Origin: Emergencia sp. 1XD21-10
GTDB taxonomy: Bacteria > Bacillota > Clostridia > Peptostreptococcales > Anaerovoracaceae
Length of the DNA stretch: 57,998 nucleotides
Assembly: GCF_009936045.1 (NCBI RefSeq)
Contig: NZ_QWEQ01000024.1
Coordinates: 1 to 57,998, forward strand
Direction: 5' to 3'
In this document: in pieces, positions 33,457-41,132 of the stretch
How positions within the stretch are numbered: position 1 is the first letter of the stretch
Layout of the letters: each line of letters starts with the position of its first letter
The notes under the pieces: generated by a model
The model's input: the letters and a program-made list of their open reading frames with translations, nothing else
Databases searched by the model: none
Told to the model about the DNA's origin: nothing
Made by a program: the position numbers and the translations under genes

Positions 33457-33505
33457 AGTTAGTTTATTCTAACTCATTGCTTTTATAGGTTAGCACACCC
33501 TAACC
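33457..33505. promoter_or_regulatory. Two DtxR-type operators in the divergent feo / regulator promoter
   Basis: AGTTAG-TTTATT-CTAACT (33457-33474) and GGTTAG-CACACC-CTAACC (33488-33505) are both perfect palindromes with 6-nt spacers. On the minus strand TTGACA (33515-33510) lies just upstream of the second site, so repressor binding would cover the feo promoter. Confidence 0.85.
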
Positions 33506-33508
33506 TTC

Positions 33509-33537
33509 TTGTCAATACTTTTTTTTTATGATAGAAT
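33509..33537 (+). promoter_or_regulatory. Promoter of the DtxR-type regulator gene
   Basis: TTGTCA (33509-33514), a 17-bp spacer and TAGAAT (33532-33537). The -35 element overlaps that of the divergent feo promoter and lies 3 bp from the operator at 33488-33505, so the regulator gene is probably autoregulated. Confidence 0.72.
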
Positions 33538-33563
33538 AGGAAAAAATGAAATGAGGACATGTT

Positions 33564-33929
33564 ATGAAAATCCAACAATCTGCAGAAGATTATTTTGAAA
33601 CCATATATATTTTAAAGAAGAGAAACGGTTCGGTCCGTTCCATCGATATCGTCAATGAAATGGGTTTTTCTAAGCCTACCGTCAGTGTCGCCATGAAAAA
33701 GTTTCGCGAAAACGGTTTTGTGACAATGGACAGTGATGGACAGATTGAGTTGACAAAACAGGGACTATTTATCGCTGAAAAGACCTATGAGAAGCACAAT
33801 GTGCTGGCAAAAGCACTGATACTTCTGGGTGTAGAGGAATCCCTTGCTTACGAAGACGCCTGCCGCATGGAACACTGCATCAGCGACACCAGCTTTGAAG
33901 CGATTAAAAAACATATCGAAAAGCTGTAA
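33564..33929 (+). CDS. DtxR/MntR-type iron-dependent regulator
   Basis: This 121-residue regulator has the DtxR-type winged helix (QQSAEDYFETIYILKKRNGS; DIVNEMGFSKPTVSVAMKKF) and a short dimerisation domain with ACRMEHCISDTSFEAI that carries the Glu, His and Cys residues used for metal in short MntR/IdeR-like proteins. It lacks the SH3 third domain. It is divergent from the feo operon across three identical-format operators and is almost certainly its repressor, sensing Fe(II) or Mn(II). Confidence 0.9.
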   Translation: MKIQQSAEDYFETIYILKKRNGSVRSIDIVNEMGFSKPTVSVAMKKFRENGFVTMDSDGQIELTKQGLFIAEKTYEKHNVLAKALILLGVEESLAYEDACRMEHCISDTSFEAIKKHIEKL

Positions 33930-33949
33930 CGTTTCTGTTAGGATTTGTT

Positions 33950-34432
33950 ATGAGAAATTCAAATTATACATTCTTTGAAGAATTCAAACGACTGGACAAG
34001 CTGTGCGGCGACCTCTATGGTGAAAACCACGGTGTGACGCTTTATATTGATGAAATGCAAAAAAACTACGCGCGGGAATGTCAGGGCATTCCAAACTGGT
34101 ACTCTGATTTGAAACAGCTGAAACACCTTCGCCACATACGTAACTATCTGGCCCACGAAGAGGACGCATTTTCTGAAGACCTATGTGATCAGGAAGACAT
34201 AGACTGGGTTCGTTCATTTTATCGACGGATTTTAAATCAAACTGATCCGCTGGCATTGCTTTATAAACAGCAGCAGAGCAAGAGATGCATGAAGCCAAAG
34301 CAAGAGCCTCTTCAAAAAAAGCCATCTTATTCATCGCAGTCATCTTACAGAAATCAAGAGTCCCATTACGGCTGTTTAGCTTTTGCTTTCATTGTAATTT
34401 TTGTTTTCATTTATTTTATGAAAACCATGTAA
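33950..34432 (+). CDS. HEPN-like protein with C-terminal membrane anchor
   Basis: This 160-residue protein has an N-terminal helical part ending in LKHLRHIRNYLAHEED, where RNYLAH fits the HEPN ribonuclease signature RxxxxH. A basic, Gln/Ser-rich linker follows, and one C-terminal membrane helix (CLAFAFIVIFVFIYFM) ends the protein. HEPN domains with this motif are often RNA-cutting toxins or RNA-binding modules, but single-motif family members can be inactive. It follows the DtxR-type gene by 20 bp, possibly in one transcript. No antitoxin-like MNT gene is beside it. The ribosome binding site is weak. Confidence 0.65.
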   Translation: MRNSNYTFFEEFKRLDKLCGDLYGENHGVTLYIDEMQKNYARECQGIPNWYSDLKQLKHLRHIRNYLAHEEDAFSEDLCDQEDIDWVRSFYRRILNQTDPLALLYKQQQSKRCMKPKQEPLQKKPSYSSQSSYRNQESHYGCLAFAFIVIFVFIYFMKTM

Positions 34433-34660
34433 GGATTTCTGTTCGGTATGACTTCAGTCAAAAAAGACGTATCGCCGACCCTCATGCTCTTTCTGAAAGT
34501 CAGCGTATGCGGCGGTTTTACAACCTTTTCCACTTTTTCACTGGAAACGCTAACCCTGTTTGAAGAAGGAAAATTTCCATCGGAATCATTTTCGCTGTGC
34601 TCAGCGTTTTTTGCTGTATTTTAGGCGTTTATGCCGGTCAGCTTGCTGCACTTAGCCGAC
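34433..34660 (+). pseudogene. crcB: Remnant of a crcB/fluC fluoride channel gene
   Basis: Immediately after the HEPN-like gene's stop, the next codons read GFLFGM, then SPTLMLFLKVSVCGGFTTFS and TFSLETLTLFEEGKF, which matches the C-terminal half of CrcB fluoride channels (the GxxTTFSTF core). The frame stops at 34622, but a second frame from about 34579 continues with IGIIFAVLSVFCCILGVYAG as expected for the last helix. The gene thus has a frameshift near 34575 and lacks its first 40-50 codons and any start. It appears to be a dead fragment. Confidence 0.65.
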
Positions 34661-34689
34661 CGACAATGCATAAGTCTAGCGCTCCCAGA

Positions 34690-35157
34690 CTACTTCAGCC
34701 GCAATTCATAATATCGCAGAAAATATCCCGTGAACAGGAACAGACCAATCAGTAAGATTAATAGGCCGATGCCTGTTCCATTATTTTGCGGATAATAATA
34801 ATTAATCATAAAATGAACAGGTGCCAGCAATACGGCAGCGATAGTCCAAATCAATTCCACCCTGTTTAGGGCCTTTCTTGCTTTTTCTTTTTTCTCCTGC
34901 AGTTCAATTAAATTTTTTTCTGCTTTTTTCTGATAATGCTCCATGGAAATCCTTTCTCCGCTCAAAAGCTCATTGACCGTAATACCCAAAATGCCGCATA
35001 GTTCAACCATGATGGATACGTCCGGCATACTCTTTCCGGTTTCCCACTTTGACACTGCTCTGTTGGTAATGTTCAATTTCTCCGCAAGCTGTGCCTGGGT
35101 AATGTGTTTCTCCTTGCGGCAGTCTGCTATGAATCTGCCGATTTTTACTTGATTCAA
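34690..35157 (-). CDS. XRE-family regulator with two membrane helices
   Basis: This 155-residue protein has an N-terminal lambda-repressor-type HTH (residues 6-63; ITQAQLAEKLNITNRAVSKW), a charged coiled stretch (about 75-100) and two hydrophobic helices at the C-terminus. Such membrane-linked XRE proteins are common in Clostridia and probably sense membrane state or a small partner. It starts with TTG at 35157, supported by GGAGGAAGG upstream. No clear operon partner lies next to it. Confidence 0.85.
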   Translation of the reverse strand: MNQVKIGRFIADCRKEKHITQAQLAEKLNITNRAVSKWETGKSMPDVSIMVELCGILGITVNELLSGERISMEHYQKKAEKNLIELQEKKEKARKALNRVELIWTIAAVLLAPVHFMINYYYPQNNGTGIGLLILLIGLFLFTGYFLRYYELRLK

Positions 35158-35597
35158 AATTCCTTCCTCCTTACCCTTTTATTATAGGGAAATACGTTTT
35201 TTTGAACAGGAACCGTCGGTTGATTTGCTGTTTTTTAGTACCTCGTTTAACCCATTTTCTATTTTTACCTGAAAAATGTATAAAACTTTCGCCTTCCATC
35301 ACTGCATGGCTTGCATTTTCTGCAAGATACTTCTCAACATCTCGATATTCTTGCATAATCTATAAGGATTTAAGGAAAATTCACGATGTACCGCAATACA
35401 CCTTACCCTGACTTATACACTTTTTCAATGCTTTCTGTTTTTCGGTTAAAAATTGCCCACCTTCTTATACACTTTTTTAGAAAAATAGCGATTTAGGTTA
35501 AAGTGCCTCTTCCTACTTGCGTATTATCTTCCGCGCTTTCTTCACATACTTGCAAGCAGCAGCAAACCCCCGGACATACTGCCGAGGGCTTTCTCAT
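35158..35597. other. Gap without a supported gene
   Basis: About 440 bp of AT-rich sequence. A 61-codon open frame on the minus strand (35171-35356) lacks a ribosome binding site and is not called. Near 35565-35595 on the minus strand GCCCTCGG followed by CCGGGGG can form a GC-rich hairpin, which may end the lipoprotein transcript. Nothing else is recognised. Confidence 0.4.
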
Positions 35598-36578
35598 CTA
35601 TTTCTCATATTCATACAAATAATAGTTTCCGCCTGTATACAGATAAAGACTGCACTTGCCATCTCCTGCAGCTTTTGGAATGCTTGCCACGCCGTAAGTC
35701 CCGCGGTTTTTTCCCTTCCCGATATCCTCGTAAGAGGTGATGTTGGCTTTGTTTTCATCGTCAGCCACCACGTTGCCGATATAGTTCTCCCCATCCTCCG
35801 TCACGATACGAACACCATAAAAACTGTCAGCGTCTTTCTTCTCGCTGGAAAGATTCTTCACCTTCACATAAAGAACAAGAAGTTTCTCGTCCTTGTTGCT
35901 GGCTTTAAAATAGTTGTAGAAATAGCCAGGGTTTTCCGGCTCAATCTTTGTGGTAAAGCGCAGCTTACCTGGGGTCAACTCACAAAGCCCCTCAACAATA
36001 ACCTTCTCTTTCAATTCCAGTTTCTGATATACTGCTACTGGCTCTGATGTATCAATTGGAAGTCTGTAGTTATATGAAGCTTTATCTTTATCGGTATCGA
36101 AAGCAAATGCTGCTATCATGTTGCCTGCACTAGCCTCTGATTCTTCCAGCTTTGTGACAAAATACACCGTGCTTTCTTCCCCAGCTTTGATAGTCGGGTA
36201 GGATGTCAGCGTCTTGCCTCCTTCATCAACGGCTGCCGTCATCTGTTCTGTAAAGGTTTCTTCGTCTCTTTCCAGCCTGAAAGCGCAGATATCTGCAAGA
36301 GTCATATCCTCTGCTGCCAGATTTCTTACAGTAGCTTCTACCACAACAAAGCTCTCATCTTTACCAGCTTCCCAGCCCATACTGAAGTTCTGAGTAAGAG
36401 GCGCATAAACCTGCGGCGTTACCAGCACATTCTTGGGCGTAATCTCAGCCTTTTCAGAAATGACGGAAGTCTCTCCCATCTGAAGAGTCACTTCTGCATC
36501 TCCACAGGCACAAAAAACGAAAACACCAGCCAGAATCACCAGATATAGCAACAACTTTTTTATAAGACTTTTCTTCAT
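35598..36578 (-). CDS. Lipoprotein, DUF4352-like tandem domains
   Basis: A 326-residue exported lipoprotein with signal peptide KKLLLYLVILAGVFVF and lipobox FCAC. The mature part appears to hold two related beta-sandwich domains (about residues 30-175 and 185-326). Both have the ...VVVEATVRNLA... or ...LVLYVKVKNLSS... strand typical of DUF4352-type telokin-like domains. The function is unknown; it is probably surface-exposed and ligand-binding. The ATG at 36578 is preferred over a GTG three codons upstream because AAAGG then has normal spacing. It is 12 bp after the Mrp gene but functionally unconnected on present evidence. Confidence 0.78.
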   Translation of the reverse strand: MKKSLIKKLLLYLVILAGVFVFCACGDAEVTLQMGETSVISEKAEITPKNVLVTPQVYAPLTQNFSMGWEAGKDESFVVVEATVRNLAAEDMTLADICAFRLERDEETFTEQMTAAVDEGGKTLTSYPTIKAGEESTVYFVTKLEESEASAGNMIAAFAFDTDKDKASYNYRLPIDTSEPVAVYQKLELKEKVIVEGLCELTPGKLRFTTKIEPENPGYFYNYFKASNKDEKLLVLYVKVKNLSSEKKDADSFYGVRIVTEDGENYIGNVVADDENKANITSYEDIGKGKNRGTYGVASIPKAAGDGKCSLYLYTGGNYYLYEYEK

Positions 36579-36590
36579 TTTGTTCACCTT

Positions 36591-37409
36591 TTACAGCTGT
36601 GCTGCCAGCCGCTCCATTTCCTCGCTCACATAATCTTCAATGCGGCCGCTGTCGCATGCCTTTGCAACCTCCATATCCATCGGCAGCTTGGCAACGTTTG
36701 GAATGCCGTGCTTTGCAGCTACTTCTTCAATGTGGCTTTCACCGAAAATCATGTGCTTTTCATTGCAGCTTGGACATTTGAAATAGGACATGTTTTCTAC
36801 GATTCCAAGAACAGGAATATCCATCAGTTCCGCCATCTTCACAGCTTTTTCCACAATCATGCCTACCAGTTCCTGCGGAGAAGTTACGATAATAATGCCG
36901 TCTACAGGCAGGCTCTGATATACAGTCAACGCCACATCACCGGTTCCCGGCGGCATGTCGACAAACATCACATCTACATCACCCCAGCATATATCGCTCC
37001 AGAACTGCTCGATCACGCCGCCCAGAATCGGACCTCTCCAAACAACCGGATCGGTTTCATTTTCGAGAAGCAGGTTGATAGACATCGCCTTAATGCCGCT
37101 GCCAGTTACCGACGGCAGAATCATCTGGTCGTTACCTTGCGCTTTTTCAGTAAGACCGAAAGCCTTTGGAATGGACGGGCCAGTAATGTCCGCATCTAAA
37201 ATGGCAACATTCTTGCCCTGTCTCTTTGCAGCGACTGCCAGCATGGAAGTTACGGAGGATTTACCTACGCCGCCCTTACCGCTGACAACACCGATTACTT
37301 TTCTCACATCAGACAAATCGTTCATCGGGGCTTTCTTGATGCCCGGATCTTCTTGTCTTTCTCCGCAGGTTGCACTGCAGGATCCACAATCATGATTACA
37401 ATCACTCAT
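36591..37409 (-). CDS. Mrp/NBP35-family iron-sulfur carrier ATPase
   Basis: A 272-residue P-loop ATPase that assembles or carries [4Fe-4S] clusters in the cytoplasm. An N-terminal cysteine cluster CNHDCGSCSATC (4-15) precedes the deviant Walker A GKGGVGKSS (about 44-52), FVDMPPGTGD follows near 150, and the CPSC pair near 213 is the dimer-interface cluster site. AAAGGAG lies upstream of the start. It lies between an AEC transporter and a lipoprotein. Confidence 0.93.
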   Translation of the reverse strand: MSDCNHDCGSCSATCGERQEDPGIKKAPMNDLSDVRKVIGVVSGKGGVGKSSVTSMLAVAAKRQGKNVAILDADITGPSIPKAFGLTEKAQGNDQMILPSVTGSGIKAMSINLLLENETDPVVWRGPILGGVIEQFWSDICWGDVDVMFVDMPPGTGDVALTVYQSLPVDGIIIVTSPQELVGMIVEKAVKMAELMDIPVLGIVENMSYFKCPSCNEKHMIFGESHIEEVAAKHGIPNVAKLPMDMEVAKACDSGRIEDYVSEEMERLAAQL

Positions 37410-37441
37410 CGCTTTTTTCTCCTTTATCTCTCATTCATATT

Positions 37442-38383
37442 TTAAAACATTCCCAAGTTTTTAAACAGGAATATCCATAAAAACATGGTAAAACTTGCAA
37501 ATGCCGTGGTAAAAATTACAATTTCTCCCGCCAACTGTCCGTCGCTGTCCATGGACTGCGCCATCGTAAAAGAGGATACCGCCGCAGGGGATGCGAACAT
37601 AGCGAGCAGCGTCACAAACTCAATACCGCGAAATCCGCAAAGCGCCGCTGCGCAAAGCCCAACTGCCGGAATCACCACCAGCCTTCCGATGACGCAGATA
37701 AAGAGATTCTTGCCCCTGTTTCCCATCTCCTTAAAATCAATGGAAGAGCCCAAAATGACAAGTGCAAGAGGTGTTGTCACAGCCGCCATATCGCTGATGA
37801 CATCTTCCAGCATCTCTGGAAGTCGAATCTTAAAAATCACTGTTGCAAGTCCCGCCATTGCACCCAAAATCAATGGATTGGTCAACACTTTTCTGACAAT
37901 CTCGCTGGGGCTGGGGTTTCCTCCCCGAAACAGTTCCAGGGTAATCACCGCCATCACATTGTACATAGGTACTATCACCGCTACCATCATAGCAGTTACA
38001 CCTAAGTTTTCTCTGCCAAGAAGATTCACCGCAATGGGAAGCCCCATGATGACAAAATTGCTCCGGTAGAGTCCCTGAATCATAGCACCCCTGCTCTTTG
38101 GATTCTTCTCTACGGCAAAAGTCACCGCCATAGCTACTGCATAGATTACCAGCACTGCAATGACACCAAAGGCAAGCAGCTTTCCGTTAAAGGCTTCCCC
38201 AAGGTCTTTTCCGTAAAGGCTGTGAAACATCATGGCTGGAAAAAATACCACAAAGACCATATGGTTCATCTTCTTGATTTCAGGAGGCTCCATCAGCTTT
38301 GTTTCTTTGACCGCTACGCCAATTGCCATGAGAATGAACATGGGAAGCACCGCTTCCAAGGCTATGATAAAATTACTAAGCAT
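37442..38383 (-). CDS. AEC-family (auxin efflux carrier) transporter
   Basis: A 313-residue membrane protein with about ten helices in two repeats and the AEC motifs MAIGVAVKETKLM near the start and GLPIAVNLLGREN around residue 115. Bacterial members carry malate, malonate or other small organic anions. Its start overlaps the stop of the ferredoxin-like gene as TAATG, so the two are co-translated. Confidence 0.9.
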   Translation of the reverse strand: MLSNFIIALEAVLPMFILMAIGVAVKETKLMEPPEIKKMNHMVFVVFFPAMMFHSLYGKDLGEAFNGKLLAFGVIAVLVIYAVAMAVTFAVEKNPKSRGAMIQGLYRSNFVIMGLPIAVNLLGRENLGVTAMMVAVIVPMYNVMAVITLELFRGGNPSPSEIVRKVLTNPLILGAMAGLATVIFKIRLPEMLEDVISDMAAVTTPLALVILGSSIDFKEMGNRGKNLFICVIGRLVVIPAVGLCAAALCGFRGIEFVTLLAMFASPAAVSSFTMAQSMDSDGQLAGEIVIFTTAFASFTMFLWIFLFKNLGMF

Positions 38384-38820
38384 TACTTATAAAAAGGACA
38401 TGCCGCGCACTCCGGTCTTCTCGGATTTTCCGGGTCACAGTGAAGCGGAAAAATCCGAAGGTCGTGGCTCAGCTTATCTCCCATCAGGGATTTCAGAGCA
38501 GCAATCTGACACAGAGTTCCTACAAACTCCGTAGTAGTGCCCGCCTTTAGCTGGCGCATGGTTTCTCTATAAACCTTTGCCATATCCCTTTCATAATAAT
38601 CATCTTTATACTCGTAAAAATTCTCAAACTCCGGCAAATCCACCGGGTTGAAGACCGGACAGTAAAGAACACAGTTGTTGCACTTGGAACAGCCGTCCTC
38701 GTTGATGACCGGTTTCTTATTGCCGTTTTCGTCTCTTTCCATTTTGATGCAGGCATACTTGCAGCCGACGGTGCAGGCCTCACATCCGTTACAATTTTTT
38801 ACTCTATCTATAATTTGCAT
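38383..38820 (-). CDS. Ferredoxin / FrhB-N-like iron-sulfur protein
   Basis: A 145-residue protein with two [4Fe-4S] sites, CNGCEACTVGC at 10-20 and CSKCNNCVLYC at 44-54. The C-terminal half, with EFVGTLCQIAALKSLMG and a final CAACPFY, resembles the start of coenzyme F420 hydrogenase beta-subunit (FrhB) proteins. Full FrhB-like proteins are over 350 residues, so this is a short form or a truncated relative. AGGAG precedes the start. It is translationally coupled to the AEC transporter, suggesting a redox step linked to an organic acid. Confidence 0.78.
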   Translation of the reverse strand: MQIIDRVKNCNGCEACTVGCKYACIKMERDENGNKKPVINEDGCSKCNNCVLYCPVFNPVDLPEFENFYEYKDDYYERDMAKVYRETMRQLKAGTTTEFVGTLCQIAALKSLMGDKLSHDLRIFPLHCDPENPRRPECAACPFYK

Positions 38821-38915
38821 TGCTCAAACTCCTTTTCTTTCTTATTTATTATTCTATCATAAATACGGCGCAATGAAAAGCCCGCCCGTTCACTTCTTCA
38901 TAGCAAAGACTTCAC

Positions 38916-39128
38916 GTGCATATAATCCAAATTTTCCATCAAAATATGCACATTTTCTCAGAAATCCATGCAGATTTTCGAGTAAATCACAAAAAATATG
39001 CACAAATCCACTCAATACTGGCTAGTTACGCGCTGAAAGGTGCCCCATATGTGCATATTTTTAATGATTCTTTTAAATTTACGCACAGCTATGTGCATAT
39101 TTTTACGATTTTTCCCAAATCTATGCAC
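38916..39128. repeat. Composite palindromic intergenic element, copy B
   Basis: Four 36-nt units lie at 38916-38951, 38968-39003, 39051-39086 and 39093-39128, with gaps of 16, 47 and 6 nt. This is the same orientation and layout as copy A at 3965-4187. Units start GTGCATATTT (one starts ATGCAGATTT) and end ATGCAC. Between units two and three lies unrelated sequence, so the palindromes are conserved better than the middle gap. The copy lies in a 374-bp gap between DUF1848 and the ferredoxin-like gene, both minus strand. The rest of the gap shows no gene. Confidence 0.85.
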
Positions 39129-39194
39129 TAGAGCGGCAGATGGGGTAGGGATCCCTTTGCCAGCTGACCAAAGAGGTAACTTCCTGAAATAAAA

Positions 39195-40130
39195 TTACAG
39201 CAGTTCATCCAAAGACATCTGCCAGCGAATCCAGCTTTCCTGCTCGCAGGATTTTATAATATCCCCATCCATAAAATCCCCGATTAAAAAAGGTGAAAAA
39301 GGATCGTGCTGTTTCATATTGTACTCCACAGTCTCCCTGTCGTAGTTAGCATAGCAATAAAGACAGCCGTGTCCGCAGGTATTGTACGCACCGATATCGC
39401 TGCCCAAAATACAGCTGCAACCATCTCTTGTCATGGCAGATTTTGGAACCGATAAGGGCAGTCCTATGGCCTTTTCGAGCACTTTCTGGCTCTGACAACC
39501 GCTGCAGTCAGCGCCAAACTGCGCAAGCTCATCACCTTCACCGCAAGGGTACAGTTTCATGCCTTCTTTTTCCGCAATCGTTACAAAGGCTTCACCAAGG
39601 CGCAGCCGGTCTTCTCTTGACACGCTCTTCCCTTCCGGAAAGTTTCGCTTGGTCTTATCATAAAGATCTAGAAAGCTGATGACACAATGCTCTGTGTAAC
39701 CGGAAAGCTTTTTTGCCATATTCTCAAAGGCTTCCAAATGAAAATCTACTGAATACTTTTCCGTAATAAAAATCGGATCGTACCGCCAGCTGATACAGCT
39801 TTTTCCTACCTTTTCAGAAAGAGCGCAAAAGCTTTCCATTACAACATCAGCAGGCGGTACATATGGTTCAATATCCGTTCCATAAGGCGTAATCGTCACC
39901 GACCAAAATTGGCGAAAAGGTGCTAGCTGCTCCAAATTTTCCAGCATAGGCGCAGGATTCTTTGTGCAGAAGGTAATGCAGTCAATGACGGTCGGATCCA
40001 GGAGATAACGGGTCACCTGCTGAGACTGATATGGGTTTCTTGCAAAGACAAAGCCTTCTTTGAGGCGGCGGTAAAACCACTTGCTGTAGAAGGCCGGTAT
40101 GTCTGTTCTGTTTCCTGTATTTAAAATCAT
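39195..40130 (-). CDS. DUF1848 family protein
   Basis: A 311-residue cytoplasmic protein of the DUF1848 family, with the N-terminal MILNTGNRTDIPAFYSKWF and the C-terminal CGHGCLYCYAN, an iron-sulfur-type CxxxCxxC motif placed at the end rather than at the start as in classic radical-SAM enzymes. Further cysteines (CSGCQ, DGCSC) could hold another cluster. The function is unknown. It follows the nucleoid-associated protein gene with no gap (TAAATG), so they share a transcript. Confidence 0.85.
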   Translation of the reverse strand: MILNTGNRTDIPAFYSKWFYRRLKEGFVFARNPYQSQQVTRYLLDPTVIDCITFCTKNPAPMLENLEQLAPFRQFWSVTITPYGTDIEPYVPPADVVMESFCALSEKVGKSCISWRYDPIFITEKYSVDFHLEAFENMAKKLSGYTEHCVISFLDLYDKTKRNFPEGKSVSREDRLRLGEAFVTIAEKEGMKLYPCGEGDELAQFGADCSGCQSQKVLEKAIGLPLSVPKSAMTRDGCSCILGSDIGAYNTCGHGCLYCYANYDRETVEYNMKQHDPFSPFLIGDFMDGDIIKSCEQESWIRWQMSLDELL

Positions 40131-41129
40131 TTATCTGTTCACAATCTTTCCGATATTTTTCAGAGCAATAGAAATGGTTCCGTCCGGATTATTGGTAAAC
40201 TCTACATATCTACTGTTTTCCAGATATTCCGTCGGAATTTTGATTTCAATGCCCGTGTCGGTCTTTATCTTGTGGCTGCGAATACTCTTGACAACTTTCG
40301 GGTTTTCTACAGAAATTTTCGGCGGCATATCCGCCTCCATTGCTTTCTGCCTGAAAGTCTTTTTCATCACCTCGTTGTCGTGAAATACCTCTTCACAAAG
40401 ATCCGATGGCGTAAAAGGTACGTTCTGCTCCGCACGCTCAATGATGCAGCTTTTCGCTCGGCTCACAGCCACAGCCGAATTGCTGCCGTATTCCTCTGCC
40501 ACTTCACTGGTGATTTTTTTAATCATGCGCACAGTTTCTCTTGCCGACTGACCATAAGTACACTGCAAAACCTTATCAGGCAGCACCATAACTTCATCTC
40601 CGTTAATAGCACGTTTTTTATCACAAACCACCACCGACAAATCCTCTGTGTCGATAATAGCATAACAGGAAATCTTCTGGTTGGTACCTGGCAGCATAGT
40701 GAAATAACGGATAATTTTGTTGGCAACACCTTCCTGACCGTTTTCTACCTGGTGCGTGTAAGCAGTCTTGTTGGGAAGCAGCAGAAGTCCGATATATTCC
40801 CTGCTTTCTTCAGTAAACTGGCATACCAGAAAATCCATGGATTCCGGCTCATCAGCCTGAGAAATCTGGTCATGAAGCAGATTACCCGCCGCCGTAGAAA
40901 ACTCCGCAAAATCGATATTTCCAGAAAGATACCGGTCCAAGGTCTGTTTTAAAATACTATACTCTAAAAACTCACCTTTTTTCTTTGACGAATCTTCCAT
41001 AATGCGCAGCAAATGTTTTTCTATAAACTCACCCGTTCCATAATCGCCAATTTCCAGCTCTTTCTGAGAAAAGATACAAATATCCGAGTTAAAGTCCATA
41101 ATATGTAAAATTGCTTTTTTAATAATCAT
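40131..41129 (-). CDS. Nucleoid-associated protein, NdpA/YejK (NA37) family
   Basis: A 332-residue protein matching the 37-kDa nucleoid-associated family: N-terminal IIKKAILHIMDFNSD, the middle HDQISQADEPESMDFLVCQF segment and C-terminal EIKIPTEYLENSRYVEF. In E. coli the relative is bound to the nucleoid; the mechanism is not known. It starts 3 nt after the MetA-aspartokinase fusion and runs into DUF1848 without a gap. Confidence 0.85.
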   Translation of the reverse strand: MIIKKAILHIMDFNSDICIFSQKELEIGDYGTGEFIEKHLLRIMEDSSKKKGEFLEYSILKQTLDRYLSGNIDFAEFSTAAGNLLHDQISQADEPESMDFLVCQFTEESREYIGLLLLPNKTAYTHQVENGQEGVANKIIRYFTMLPGTNQKISCYAIIDTEDLSVVVCDKKRAINGDEVMVLPDKVLQCTYGQSARETVRMIKKITSEVAEEYGSNSAVAVSRAKSCIIERAEQNVPFTPSDLCEEVFHDNEVMKKTFRQKAMEADMPPKISVENPKVVKSIRSHKIKTDTGIEIKIPTEYLENSRYVEFTNNPDGTISIALKNIGKIVNR

Positions 41130-41132
41130 TGT

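Noticed and set aside
35171-35356. Small 61-codon gene on the minus strand
   Set aside because: No ribosome binding site before its ATG, no recognisable motif, and a basic C-terminus typical of chance frames.
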